Assembly: GCF_001622165.1 (NCBI RefSeq)
Contig: NZ_LVWG01000017.1
Location: 1-64,000, forward strand
Source: Pelodictyon luteolum
Lineage (GTDB): Bacteria > Bacteroidota > Chlorobiia > Chlorobiales > Chlorobiaceae
Direction: 5' to 3'
Length of the DNA: 64,000 nucleotides
The translations under genes were made by a program, and so were the position numbers. Under the pieces are notes generated by a model. The model made no database searches, was not told the origin of the DNA, and worked only from the letters and a program-made list of their open reading frames with translations. Shown piece by piece: positions 17,099 through 24,888 of the stretch. Position 1 is the stretch's first letter; the number at the start of each line of letters is the position of its first letter.

Positions 17099-18394
17099 AT
17101 GCCGACACTCACCAGATCAGCCGAACTCTTTGAAAAGGCAAAGAAGTTTATCCCCGGAGGCGTCAACTCGCCGGTCCGGGCCTTCAAATCCGTTGGAGGC
17201 AACCCCATCTTCATGGCAAAGGGCCAGGGCGCTTACATGACCGATGTGGACGGCAACACCTACCTTGACTATGTCGGATCATGGGGACCGTTCATCCTCG
17301 GCAGCATGCACCCGAGGATCACTGCCGCCCTTGAGTTCACCCTCACCAAAATCGGCACCAGCTTCGGAACCCCGATCGAGATGGAAATCGAAATCGCCGA
17401 GCTCCTCACCAAGATCGTACCATCCATCGAGATGGTCCGCATGGTCAACAGCGGAACCGAAGCCACCATGTCGGCGGTCCGCCTTGCCCGCGGATGCACC
17501 GGCCGTGACAAGATCATCAAGTTCGAAGGCTGCTACCACGGCCACGGCGACAGCTTCCTCATCAAGGCAGGCTCCGGCGCCCTGACCCTCGGCGCCCCCG
17601 ACAGCCCCGGCGTCACCAAGGGCACGGCACAGGACACCCTGAACGCGAAGTACAACGACATCAAGTCGGTTGAGCTCCTCGTTGCCGAGAACAAGGGCAA
17701 CATCGCAGCAATCATCATCGAACCGGTCGCAGGCAACACCGGTGTCATCCCCGCGAAGAAAGAGTTCCTCCAGGCGCTCCGCGATCTCTGTGACCGTGAA
17801 GGCATCGTCCTCATCTTCGACGAAGTGATGTGCGGCTTCCGCGTGGCCCTCGGCGGTGCGCAGGAGCTCTACGGCATCACCCCGGACCTCACCACCATGG
17901 GCAAGATCATCGGCGGAGGCCTGCCTGTAGGAGCATTCGGCGGCAAGCGCAGCCTGATGGAAAACATCGCTCCGCTCGGCGGCGTCTATCAGGCCGGTAC
18001 CCTGTCGGGCAACCCGCTCGCCCTCACCGCAGGCATCGAAACCCTGAAGATCCTCATGGAAGAAAATCCCTACCCGGAACTTGAGCGCAAGGCAGCGTTC
18101 CTCGAAGCCGGATTCAGGGACAACATGCAGAAGCTCGGCCTGAACTTCGTGCAGAACCGCGTGGGCTCCATGGCCTGCCTGTTCTTCACCGAAACCCCGG
18201 TCGAGAGCTACGACAGCGCCATCACGGCAGACACCGTGAAGTTCGGCAAGTACTTCAGCTCCATGCTCGAGCAGGGCATCTACCTTGCACCCTCGCAGTT
18301 CGAAGCGATGTTCACGAGCACGATGCACACTGATGCCGACCTCGAAAAGACAGTCAAAGCGAACTACGTCGCGCTTCAGGCCGCAACGAAGTAA
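17099..18394 (+). CDS. hemL: glutamate-1-semialdehyde 2,1-aminomutase
   Basis: PLP enzyme converting glutamate-1-semialdehyde to 5-aminolevulinate, the precursor of haem, bacteriochlorophyll and cobalamin through the C5 pathway. The 431-residue length is exact for the family. Motifs: FIPGGVNSPVRAF near the start, VNSGTEATMSAVRLAR, YHGHGDSFL, IIFDEV-like LIFDEVMCGFR, and the PLP lysine in TTMGKIIGGGLP. The ATG at 17099 gives the standard N-terminus; upstream in-frame codons are not family-like. It is monocistronic by appearance, ended by a strong terminator, which fits a highly expressed gene in a pigment-rich phototroph. Confidence 0.97.
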   Translation: MPTLTRSAELFEKAKKFIPGGVNSPVRAFKSVGGNPIFMAKGQGAYMTDVDGNTYLDYVGSWGPFILGSMHPRITAALEFTLTKIGTSFGTPIEMEIEIAELLTKIVPSIEMVRMVNSGTEATMSAVRLARGCTGRDKIIKFEGCYHGHGDSFLIKAGSGALTLGAPDSPGVTKGTAQDTLNAKYNDIKSVELLVAENKGNIAAIIIEPVAGNTGVIPAKKEFLQALRDLCDREGIVLIFDEVMCGFRVALGGAQELYGITPDLTTMGKIIGGGLPVGAFGGKRSLMENIAPLGGVYQAGTLSGNPLALTAGIETLKILMEENPYPELERKAAFLEAGFRDNMQKLGLNFVQNRVGSMACLFFTETPVESYDSAITADTVKFGKYFSSMLEQGIYLAPSQFEAMFTSTMHTDADLEKTVKANYVALQAATK

Positions 18395-18430
18395 CCGGTC
18401 CGGCTAACTGATCGTTAAGGCGGAACATTG

Positions 18431-18461
18431 AAAAAGGAGGCCCGAAAAGGCCTCCTTTTTT
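18431..18461 (+). terminator. intrinsic terminator after hemL
   Basis: Twelve-bp perfect stem AAAAAGGAGGCC (18431-18442) with its complement (18449-18460), a 6-base loop CGAAAA and a T-run. The flanking A- and T-runs allow function in both directions, so it may also end the convergent DUF190 transcript. Confidence 0.93.
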
Positions 18462-18507
18462 ATTTGTCCGAAGGCAAAGAGGAACGAGATCAGGTCCGGC
18501 CGAGGTT

Positions 18508-18846
18508 TCAGCCGATGATGGATGAACGGACCGCCGCCCTCGAAACCATGACGCGGCCGCCTGAGTCGCGGACCATCTGCTCAAGCACAGGAAGAAAGGT
18601 GTCAATCTTTTGGGGAGTGTCGCAGATATCCACAACCATCGGCAGGTTCGCTGCGAACTCCATGATCTTCGCGGTATGAATCTCCATATCGTGGCCGAAC
18701 GAGAGGACCCCCTTCAGCACCGTAGCACCGGCCATTCCCTGAAGGCGGGCTTCGCGGACAACCTCCTCATAGAGCGGCCGGTGGCCGAGGCGGATTTCTT
18801 CGCCGAGGAAGATCCTGAGCATTTCACTATTCCTGAATTCCATCAT
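18508..18846 (-). CDS. DUF190 family protein
   Basis: A protein of 112 residues with the DUF190 signature: LRIFLGEEIRLGHRPLYEEV, GMAGATVLKGVLSFG, IHTAKI, LPMVVDICDT and a C-terminal FLPVL segment. The fold is PII-like (ferredoxin-type), suggesting a small-ligand sensor or regulator. DUF190 genes commonly follow fluC/crcB. Here its ATG (18846) overlaps the fluC stop in an ATGA arrangement; an ATG 6 bases earlier is an alternative. It is the last gene of the cassette, ending before the bidirectional hemL terminator. Confidence 0.88.
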   Translation of the reverse strand: MMEFRNSEMLRIFLGEEIRLGHRPLYEEVVREARLQGMAGATVLKGVLSFGHDMEIHTAKIMEFAANLPMVVDICDTPQKIDTFLPVLEQMVRDSGGRVMVSRAAVRSSIIG

Positions 18847-19232
18847 GACCATGGTTTGGCGGCAATGATGCCGGTGTAGAGCGCAACAAACCCGGCAACA
18901 ATGCTGCCGGCAAGGTAGAGGCTGAAATAAAACAGTTCACCCTCACGGGCAAGCGTCGCACCCTCAAACATGTAGGACGAGAACGTGGTGAAGCCTCCGC
19001 AGAAACCGGTCACCAGAAACAGCCTCGCCTCGGGCGACACAATCGTGGTGGAGACAGCAAGCTCGCTCAGAAAACCGATAAGGAAGCTCCCTGCGATGTT
19101 GACCGAAAAGGTGGCATACGGAAACCCCGGCGATGCCGGACTGAAGGCAAGCGCCACGAGATAACGGGCCACCGTACCAAGAAAGCCGCCAGCTCCGACC
19201 AGCAGGATAGACAAGGGCTGATTAATGCTCAT
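18843..19232 (-). CDS. fluC: fluoride channel FluC (CrcB)
   Basis: A 129-residue, four-helix membrane protein that exports fluoride as a dual-topology dimer. Family marks: GAGGFLGTVARYL in the first helix, the conserved Asn in FSVNIAGSFLIGFL, and GFCGGFTTFSSYMFE containing the phenylalanine box and sodium-site region. A single gene implies a homodimer. The start codon overlaps the stop of the preceding small membrane protein, and the stop overlaps the DUF190 start, so all three are probably translationally coupled. Confidence 0.94.
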   Translation of the reverse strand: MSINQPLSILLVGAGGFLGTVARYLVALAFSPASPGFPYATFSVNIAGSFLIGFLSELAVSTTIVSPEARLFLVTGFCGGFTTFSSYMFEGATLAREGELFYFSLYLAGSIVAGFVALYTGIIAAKPWS

Positions 19233-19452
19233 CGCCCCCTTTCTGGCGGTCTTCTATCCGGCGGTGAGCGCAGCACATCTCGTCATGGATGGAAAGAAGT
19301 GTATTAAAAATACCCACGGCGATGATGGTCGGAGCCCAGAGGCCGATGAAAATGGCGATCAGTTCGTGGTTTGGAGCCGTGCCGAAAATGAAGACATGAA
19401 TCGAGAGCACGATTGATAGGGTGGCGGACACGAAATAGTAGAGCGGCTTCAT
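19222..19452 (-). CDS. small membrane protein upstream of fluC
   Basis: A 76-residue protein with two hydrophobic segments (LYYFVSATLSIVLSIHVFIFG and LIAIFIGLWAPTIIAVGIF, roughly 4-24 and 31-50), then a charged cytoplasmic-looking tail (HRRIEDRQKGGDEH). No family is recognised with certainty. Its end GAT-GAG-CAT-TAA contains the fluC ATG, so the two are coupled. Association with fluC suggests a role in fluoride or ion handling, which is inference. Confidence 0.75.
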   Translation of the reverse strand: MKPLYYFVSATLSIVLSIHVFIFGTAPNHELIAIFIGLWAPTIIAVGIFNTLLSIHDEMCCAHRRIEDRQKGGDEH

Positions 19453-19521
19453 GCACGAATGTCTGTAGTGTGACTGATTGACTGGTAGATGAGTGAAATG
19501 TACACATTTGCCGCCATTATG

Positions 19522-19551
19522 AAAAAAACGGCAGGGGGCCCGAAGCGCCCC
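19522..19551 (-). terminator. terminator-like hairpin in the leader of the fluoride cassette
   Basis: On the minus strand GGGGC-loop-GCCCC (19547-19551 with 19535-19539) is followed after six bases by seven T residues (19522-19528). No gene lies upstream on this strand, so the hairpin would sit about 70 bases ahead of the first start codon, in the 5' leader. This is the layout of an attenuator. A run CCCGA just upstream could pair with TCGGG inside the hairpin, offering an alternative fold. Known fluoride-riboswitch sequence was not found. Confidence 0.45.
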
Positions 19552-19736
19552 TGATGGAGGCTCGGGGGAGGGATTTAACAATTGGAAGAACGGTTGGGCT
19601 GGATTATATTGGAACCTTTTCCATGCACTCGGAAAACCGTCAGGCCGGCACAAACGCCATCCTCGCTTTCTCATCGATCCATCGATTCCTTCAAGGAAAT
19701 CACAGCAATTTTTCATCTGTCTGAAGGGGAGATTCT

Positions 19737-22529
19737 ATGCACAAAACTATTTCACGCCGCCAGTTCCTGAAAGTCGCCGGCGTTCTGGGGGGCATGTCCC
19801 TGTTGCGCCCCGTCTGGAGCCTTGGGCAGGCCGGAGCACCCGAACACGGCGGAGCCGTATCGGGAACCGTCACCTGGGTCCCGAGCATCTGCAACTTCTG
19901 TTCCTCATTCTGTGACATCAAGGTCGCTACGAAGGAGATTGACGGGGTGAAGCGCGCCGTCAAGATTGAAGGCAATGCCGAAAGCCCCCTCAACCGCGGA
20001 AAAATCTGCGCCCGCGGCCAGGCCGGCCTCTACCAGACCTACGATCCGGACCGGCTGAAGCAGCCGCTCATCAGGGTCGAGGGAAGCAAACGGGGCGAAT
20101 GGAACTTCAGGGCTGCGACCTGGGATGAGGCATACCGCCACATCATCGGCAAGATGCAGAAAGTCAACCCATGGGAAATCAGCCTCGTCGGCGGATGGAC
20201 GGCCTGCGTCTCCTACATGCATTTCAGCCTGCCTTTCTGCCAGAGCCTTGGAATCCCCAACATTGTTGCATCACCCCTTCAGCACTGCGTTACTGCGGGC
20301 CATCTCGGCACCGATCTGGTGACCGGCAACTTCAACGTGCACGACGAAATCCTCGCCGATTTCGAAAATGCGCGCTACATCCTCTTCAGCCTCAACAACG
20401 CCTCTGTGGCGGCCATCTCAACGGCGCGTGCCGTGCGCTTCGGCCAGGCAAAGAAAAACGGCGCCAAAGTGGTCTGTCTCGACCCCAGAATGGGCGAGCT
20501 TGCCGCAAAAGCCGACGAGTGGATCCCCGTCAAACCTGGCACCGACCACGCATTCTTCCTCGCGATGCTCCACACCCTGCTCCGGGAGAAGCTGTATGAC
20601 GGACCCTTTGTTTCCAAGCACACCAATGCACCATTCCTGTCGTTCGTCGACGAAAAAGGTGCCGTGCAGCTTGCCGCCGACAAGGGCCCGGACGGAAACC
20701 CCACCGCCTACTACGTATTCGACCTCATAAGTCAGGAGGTCCGCGCCGTCCCGGCATACACCAACACCAACGAGCGCACGAAATCGGGATCGAGGATCCA
20801 GCCGGGCCTCAATGCCCCGAAAAACCTCAGCTGGCAGGGCCGACCCGTCACAACCGTCTTTGACCGGTTCATTGCGGAGTCCGAACCCTACACCCCCGAG
20901 TGGGCATCGAAGATCACCGACATTCCTGCATCAACAATCAAGCGCATCGCCGTCGAGTTCGGTCAGGCACGCCCCGCCATGGTCGATCCAGGCTGGATGG
21001 GCGCACGCTACCACCACATCATCGGACAGCGCCGTCTGCAGGCAATCATCCAGACCCTCGTCGGCGGTATCGACCGGCCCGGAGGCTGGATGATGAACGG
21101 CGAGCTGCACCACAAGGCCGAGGTTTCCTGGCACAACACGCAGCAGGGCAAGAGCGACAAGGACCTCCTGCCGGTCCAACGCCCCGGCATGGGCTTCGCC
21201 TACGGCCTGCTTGACATCTTCGCCAACCCCGGAGCCTGGGAACACGGAATGCCGGCGTTCTCGTTCGCATGGGCCGAAGAGCAGGCGAAAGCCGGCAAGC
21301 AGTCCGCGTTCCTTCCCGCCATGGCCGACACCGGTCTGCTTGAAGCGGTGAAGGGCGAACTGAAGTACCATGGGCGGCCTTACAACATCAAGGCCATCAT
21401 CCTCAATGCGGCCAACCCGATCCGCCACTACTTCCCCGCAAAACGCTGGGAGGAGATCCTTTCGCACAAGAACCTCGATCTCGTGGTGGCAATCGACGTA
21501 CTGCCTTCCGATTCGACGCTCTATGCAGACGTCATCCTGCCGAACCATACCTACCTTGAGCGCAATGAGCCCCTGCTCTACCCGCTCGGGCCAAACACCG
21601 GGATAGGGTTCACGACCAGGATCAGGACCATCGACCCGATCTACGACACGCGCGACACTGCCGACATCCTCTGCGCCATCGCCGAGGGTATGGGCAAGCT
21701 CGACAGCTACGTCCAGGGCGTCGCTGAATACGCCAGCCTCGACCATGCGATGCTGAAGCGGGAAATCGCCGCTGCAAAGAAAGCAGGAAAACCGCTGAAC
21801 GAAGCGTTCCTGAAGACCGCCTATGAAGCCATGGGCCACTTTGCAGGCCATCTGACCGGCAAACACATGAGCGCTGCCGAAGTCGAAGCGACCATTATGG
21901 ACAAGGGTCTGCTTATGCTGAAAGACGCCGATACCGTGGTTGAAGAGATGAACATGCCTCGCAAAATCCCCGTACCGACATCAACCGGACGGCTCGAGAT
22001 CTTCAGCCCGATCCTCTCTTCATTCGGAGAGAAAGCAGGACGGATTCCGCTGTTCGACCCCGTGCTCGGCTATGTTCCCAGGGTCATCAGGGACAAATCC
22101 CCCGAACCCGCCCTCAAAGCCGACGAGTTCTACTTCACCTATGGAAAGGTCCCGGTGGTGTCGCACGCATCGACCAACAACAACAACGCGGTACTTGCCG
22201 CTGTGACAAAACCCAAAGAGGGCGCATTCACGGGGCTCTGGATGAACACGACGAAGGCGCTTTCACTCGGCCTCAGGGATGGTCAGGAGGTGGAAATAAC
22301 CAACCTCCGCTACGGCCCGAAAGTAACTGCAACACTCTTCGTCACCGAAATGATCCGCCCTGACACGGTCTTCCTCCCTTCATCCTACGGAAGCCGGAAC
22401 AAGATGCTCTCGGTCGCAGCAGGAAAAGGAACGGCGCTGAACGAGCTCATGCCCTACAGCATCGAGCCGATCGCCGCATCGTTCATGTCACAGGAATTTA
22501 CGGTAAGCGTCACGCCCGTCAACAGTTAA
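19737..22529 (+). CDS. molybdopterin oxidoreductase, polysulfide/thiosulfate reductase-like catalytic subunit
   Basis: A 930-residue periplasmic DMSO-reductase-family enzyme. A Tat signal (SRRQFLK at 6-12 plus a hydrophobic stretch) exports it folded. The N-terminal [4Fe-4S] site uses Cys52, Cys55, Cys59 and Cys91 (CNFCSSFC and GKICARGQAG); Cys184 in QHCVTAGH is the probable Mo/W ligand, as in PsrA/PhsA. It heads an operon with a four-cluster ferredoxin and an NrfD anchor, the PsrABC layout. In green sulfur bacteria such complexes are called polysulfide-reductase-like and may oxidise or reduce zero-valent sulfur or related compounds; direction and substrate are inference. GGGGAG lies 5 bases before the ATG. 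Confidence 0.9.
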   Translation: MHKTISRRQFLKVAGVLGGMSLLRPVWSLGQAGAPEHGGAVSGTVTWVPSICNFCSSFCDIKVATKEIDGVKRAVKIEGNAESPLNRGKICARGQAGLYQTYDPDRLKQPLIRVEGSKRGEWNFRAATWDEAYRHIIGKMQKVNPWEISLVGGWTACVSYMHFSLPFCQSLGIPNIVASPLQHCVTAGHLGTDLVTGNFNVHDEILADFENARYILFSLNNASVAAISTARAVRFGQAKKNGAKVVCLDPRMGELAAKADEWIPVKPGTDHAFFLAMLHTLLREKLYDGPFVSKHTNAPFLSFVDEKGAVQLAADKGPDGNPTAYYVFDLISQEVRAVPAYTNTNERTKSGSRIQPGLNAPKNLSWQGRPVTTVFDRFIAESEPYTPEWASKITDIPASTIKRIAVEFGQARPAMVDPGWMGARYHHIIGQRRLQAIIQTLVGGIDRPGGWMMNGELHHKAEVSWHNTQQGKSDKDLLPVQRPGMGFAYGLLDIFANPGAWEHGMPAFSFAWAEEQAKAGKQSAFLPAMADTGLLEAVKGELKYHGRPYNIKAIILNAANPIRHYFPAKRWEEILSHKNLDLVVAIDVLPSDSTLYADVILPNHTYLERNEPLLYPLGPNTGIGFTTRIRTIDPIYDTRDTADILCAIAEGMGKLDSYVQGVAEYASLDHAMLKREIAAAKKAGKPLNEAFLKTAYEAMGHFAGHLTGKHMSAAEVEATIMDKGLLMLKDADTVVEEMNMPRKIPVPTSTGRLEIFSPILSSFGEKAGRIPLFDPVLGYVPRVIRDKSPEPALKADEFYFTYGKVPVVSHASTNNNNAVLAAVTKPKEGAFTGLWMNTTKALSLGLRDGQEVEITNLRYGPKVTATLFVTEMIRPDTVFLPSSYGSRNKMLSVAAGKGTALNELMPYSIEPIAASFMSQEFTVSVTPVNS

Positions 22530-22547
22530 ATGGAGGAGTAAGCACCT

Positions 22548-23147
22548 ATGGCGCGATATGGAATGGTAATGGACATGCGGACCTGCGTCGGATGCCAGGC
22601 CTGCATGGCTGCATGCACGGCGGAGAACCAGACGCCGTTCTGGAACGGGAAGTTCCGGACGCATGTCGAAGACAAGGCACAGGGCACATTTCCCGACGTA
22701 AGGCGGGTATTGCTTCCGAGGCTCTGCATGCACTGCGAAAACACCCCCTGCCTGTCAGCATGCCCGACAGGGGCAACATTCATGACGGAGGACGGGATCG
22801 TCAAGGTCAACTATGACCGTTGCATCGGCTGCTACGCCTGCTGCATCGCATGCCCTTACGACGCCCGCTACGCATACGACCGCGAGGATGTCAAAAAGGA
22901 GGAGGAGCTCTACGGAAAGTTCACGAGCCACCAGCAGCCGCATGTCGACAAATGCACATTCTGCGACCACCGGGTTTCGGAAGGGCGTGAGCCGGCCTGC
23001 GTCAGCACCTGCCCGACCAACACAAGGATATTCGGAGACCTCGATGACCCCAACAGCGAGGTGCACAAGCTGGCAACAAGCGGAAAAGCCCAGGCGCTGA
23101 ACCAGTCGCTCGGCACGTCCCCGAAAGTATATTACATCCCATCATAG
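22548..23147 (+). CDS. four-cluster ferredoxin subunit, PsrB-like
   Basis: A 199-residue electron-transfer subunit with four [4Fe-4S] motifs: CVGCQACMAAC (13-23), CMHCENTPCLSACP (60-72), CIGCYACCIACP (92-103) and CTFCDHR...CVSTCP (136-155). It links the membrane subunit to the molybdenum subunit. It has no signal peptide and is presumably co-exported with the Tat-dependent catalytic subunit. GGAGG stands a few bases ahead of the start, 18 bases after the preceding stop. Confidence 0.94.
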   Translation: MARYGMVMDMRTCVGCQACMAACTAENQTPFWNGKFRTHVEDKAQGTFPDVRRVLLPRLCMHCENTPCLSACPTGATFMTEDGIVKVNYDRCIGCYACCIACPYDARYAYDREDVKKEEELYGKFTSHQQPHVDKCTFCDHRVSEGREPACVSTCPTNTRIFGDLDDPNSEVHKLATSGKAQALNQSLGTSPKVYYIPS

Positions 23148-23165
23148 TTTAGGAGGAGGACCATT

Positions 23166-24080
23166 ATGACTTTTGTTCATCAGGAGGTGTGGCACTGGCA
23201 GATCGCCACATACCTATTCTTGGGCGGACTGGGCGGTGCAACATTCGCCATCAGCGCCCTCATCCACCTCTTCGAAGGGTGCGACCGTAAAATGCTATCC
23301 GTCGCAGTCATGTCGTCAATCGGGTTCCTTGTGCTTGGAACCATCTTTCTTCTTGCCGACATGCTCCAGCCGCTGAAGGCGATTTACGCCCTCACCAATC
23401 CGCGGTCATGGATCTTCTGGGGCGTCATCTTCATCAACTTCTACTTCGTATCGGCCATAGCATACGTGATACCGCTGCTGGAGGTATGGCCGAAGATAAA
23501 CCCCTACATACAGAAAATCCCCAGAGGGATCCTCGATCTTCTGGAGCGATTCAACAAGCTTGCCGCGCTGACCGGCTCAGCTGCCGGCTTCCTTGTGGCG
23601 ATCTACACCGGACTGCTTATCTCTGCAGCCCCGGCCATAAGCTTCTGGAACACCCCGGCCCTTCCGTTGCTCTTCGTCATTTCCGGGTTCTCGACCGGTG
23701 CAGCATTCCTCCTCCTGCTCTCGACGTTCTCGAAGAACGAGGAGTCCTGGAAGATCATCGCCAAGCTCGAGGAACTCGACGCAATGCTGATCGTGACCGA
23801 GCTGATCATTCTCGGCGCCTACTTCAACTTCGCGCTCTTCCTGCCAACCGGTGCCCGCGAGTCCGCCCAGGTGCTTTTCCACAGCCCGCTCTTCATCATC
23901 GGATTCTTCATCTTCGGACTCATCGTGCCGCTTGCGCTTGAAACCTACGGGATCTTCTTTGCCAAGCACACCAAGAAATCGGGGCATCTTCTCGTCCTCG
24001 CCAGCGTCATGGTGCTTGTCGGCGGCTACCTCCTCCGCTACTACGTCCTCAAAGCCGGGCTCTTCCAGTTCCCCTGGTAA
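23166..24080 (+). CDS. NrfD-family membrane subunit, PsrC-like
   Basis: A 304-residue integral membrane protein with about eight hydrophobic helices, for example YLFLGGLGGATFAISALI, FLVAIYTGLLISAA and PLLFVISGFSTGAAFLLLL. The N-terminal WHWQIATYLFLGGLGG is the NrfD signature. It anchors the complex and exchanges electrons with menaquinone. A strong AGGAGGAGG ribosome site precedes it. It is the last gene before a terminator, completing a catalytic/ferredoxin/anchor operon. Confidence 0.93.
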   Translation: MTFVHQEVWHWQIATYLFLGGLGGATFAISALIHLFEGCDRKMLSVAVMSSIGFLVLGTIFLLADMLQPLKAIYALTNPRSWIFWGVIFINFYFVSAIAYVIPLLEVWPKINPYIQKIPRGILDLLERFNKLAALTGSAAGFLVAIYTGLLISAAPAISFWNTPALPLLFVISGFSTGAAFLLLLSTFSKNEESWKIIAKLEELDAMLIVTELIILGAYFNFALFLPTGARESAQVLFHSPLFIIGFFIFGLIVPLALETYGIFFAKHTKKSGHLLVLASVMVLVGGYLLRYYVLKAGLFQFPW

Positions 24081-24112
24081 TCCGCTTTGAATGAACCGTA
24101 ACCCTCAACCAG

Positions 24113-24152
24113 AAAGCCCGTCATGCAGCATCCAATTGCATGACGGGCTTTT
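24113..24152 (+). terminator. intrinsic terminator between psrC-like gene and torD-like gene
   Basis: A perfect 15-bp stem (24113-24127 with 24137-24151, core AAGCCCGTCATGCA) with a 9-base loop and TTTT. It contains an ATG at 24140 that would extend the next gene, which argues for the later start. Read-through may set the chaperone at a lower level than the enzyme. Confidence 0.88.
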
Positions 24153-24166
24153 ATGATACAACGATT

Positions 24167-24730
24167 ATGAACGATTCACGCGATCCACGACAAAAGGCCC
24201 TCACCTTCCGCTTTTTCAGCCGCTCGTTTGCCTATCCGAATGAAGCCTTCATCAAGGAGCTCAAGACGTCTCTGGAAGAGCTGAGGGATGCTCCCGACCA
24301 GTTCAGGGAGATGATGGCTGCCTTTGAACATGAGGGAATCGAAGCCCTGCAGGGGGAGTACACCCGCCTGTTCCTGAACGGCTACCCCTCGACGCCCTGC
24401 GTCCCCTATGAATCGGTCTATCTTGAGAAACGAATGCTCGGAGATGCATCCATCGGCGTACAGGCCGCTTACAGCCAGTGGGATATGACGGTGGCGCCGG
24501 GCCTCATCGACCACATCGCAACAGAGTTCGAGTTCCTCGCTTTCCTCGCCTCAGCGGAGTCCATGGGTGGCACCCTCGGGGAAGATGCCCGTATAGCCGC
24601 GGAAGCCTTCATGAAGGAGCATCTCTGCCGCTGGATGCCGCGCCTTGCGGCCGACCTCGGCAAGGCTGCCAACCTGGAACCATACCGCCTGCTGGCAGCT
24701 GCCCTCCAGACCATCCACTGCCCCGTCTGA
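24167..24730 (+). CDS. TorD/DmsD-like molybdoenzyme chaperone
   Basis: A 187-residue all-helical protein. It resembles the TorD family: LFLNGYPSTPCVPYESVY corresponds to the family's YxxLFxGPxxxPaxPxESvy region, followed by HIATEFEFLAFL (the DHLxxELEfL motif) and an HLCRWMPRLA helix. Such chaperones bind the Tat signal and help insert the molybdenum cofactor, here most likely for the enzyme three genes upstream. The ATG at 24167 is taken because the earlier one lies in the terminator stem. Confidence 0.87.
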   Translation: MNDSRDPRQKALTFRFFSRSFAYPNEAFIKELKTSLEELRDAPDQFREMMAAFEHEGIEALQGEYTRLFLNGYPSTPCVPYESVYLEKRMLGDASIGVQAAYSQWDMTVAPGLIDHIATEFEFLAFLASAESMGGTLGEDARIAAEAFMKEHLCRWMPRLAADLGKAANLEPYRLLAAALQTIHCPV

Positions 24731-24754
24731 CGTGCCCCCCACGAACGCTTCTCC

Positions 24755-24871
24755 TTATGAGGTTTTCTCGTGGTGGACGGCCTTGAGGATCTTGATGTTC
24801 AGTACGATAAACCGCCAGAACTGGTAGATGCGGCAGCGCATCAGGGCTTTCTGGAAAGAGGTGGGCCTCAT
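24755..24871 (-). CDS. possible 38-residue protein behind the SQR-like gene
   Basis: A short frame starting 17 bases after the sqr-like stop on the same strand. The product is strongly basic with aromatic residues and a hydrophobic core (IYQFWRFIVLNIKILKAV), resembling a membrane-associated peptide. There is no strong Shine-Dalgarno. No family is recognised. The biased composition and position suggest a real gene, but the length makes chance possible. Confidence 0.42.
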   Translation of the reverse strand: MRPTSFQKALMRCRIYQFWRFIVLNIKILKAVHHEKTS

Positions 24872-24888
24872 GGGTCGTTACGGTTTGG

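Noticed and set aside
17279-18328. A 349-residue minus-strand frame over hemL
   Set aside because: Antisense shadow of a fully conserved hemL.
19453-19736. Fluoride riboswitch upstream of fluC
   Set aside because: The characteristic GGNGATG...CTGATGNC-CCTAC pattern could not be found on the expected strand; only a terminator-like hairpin is visible.
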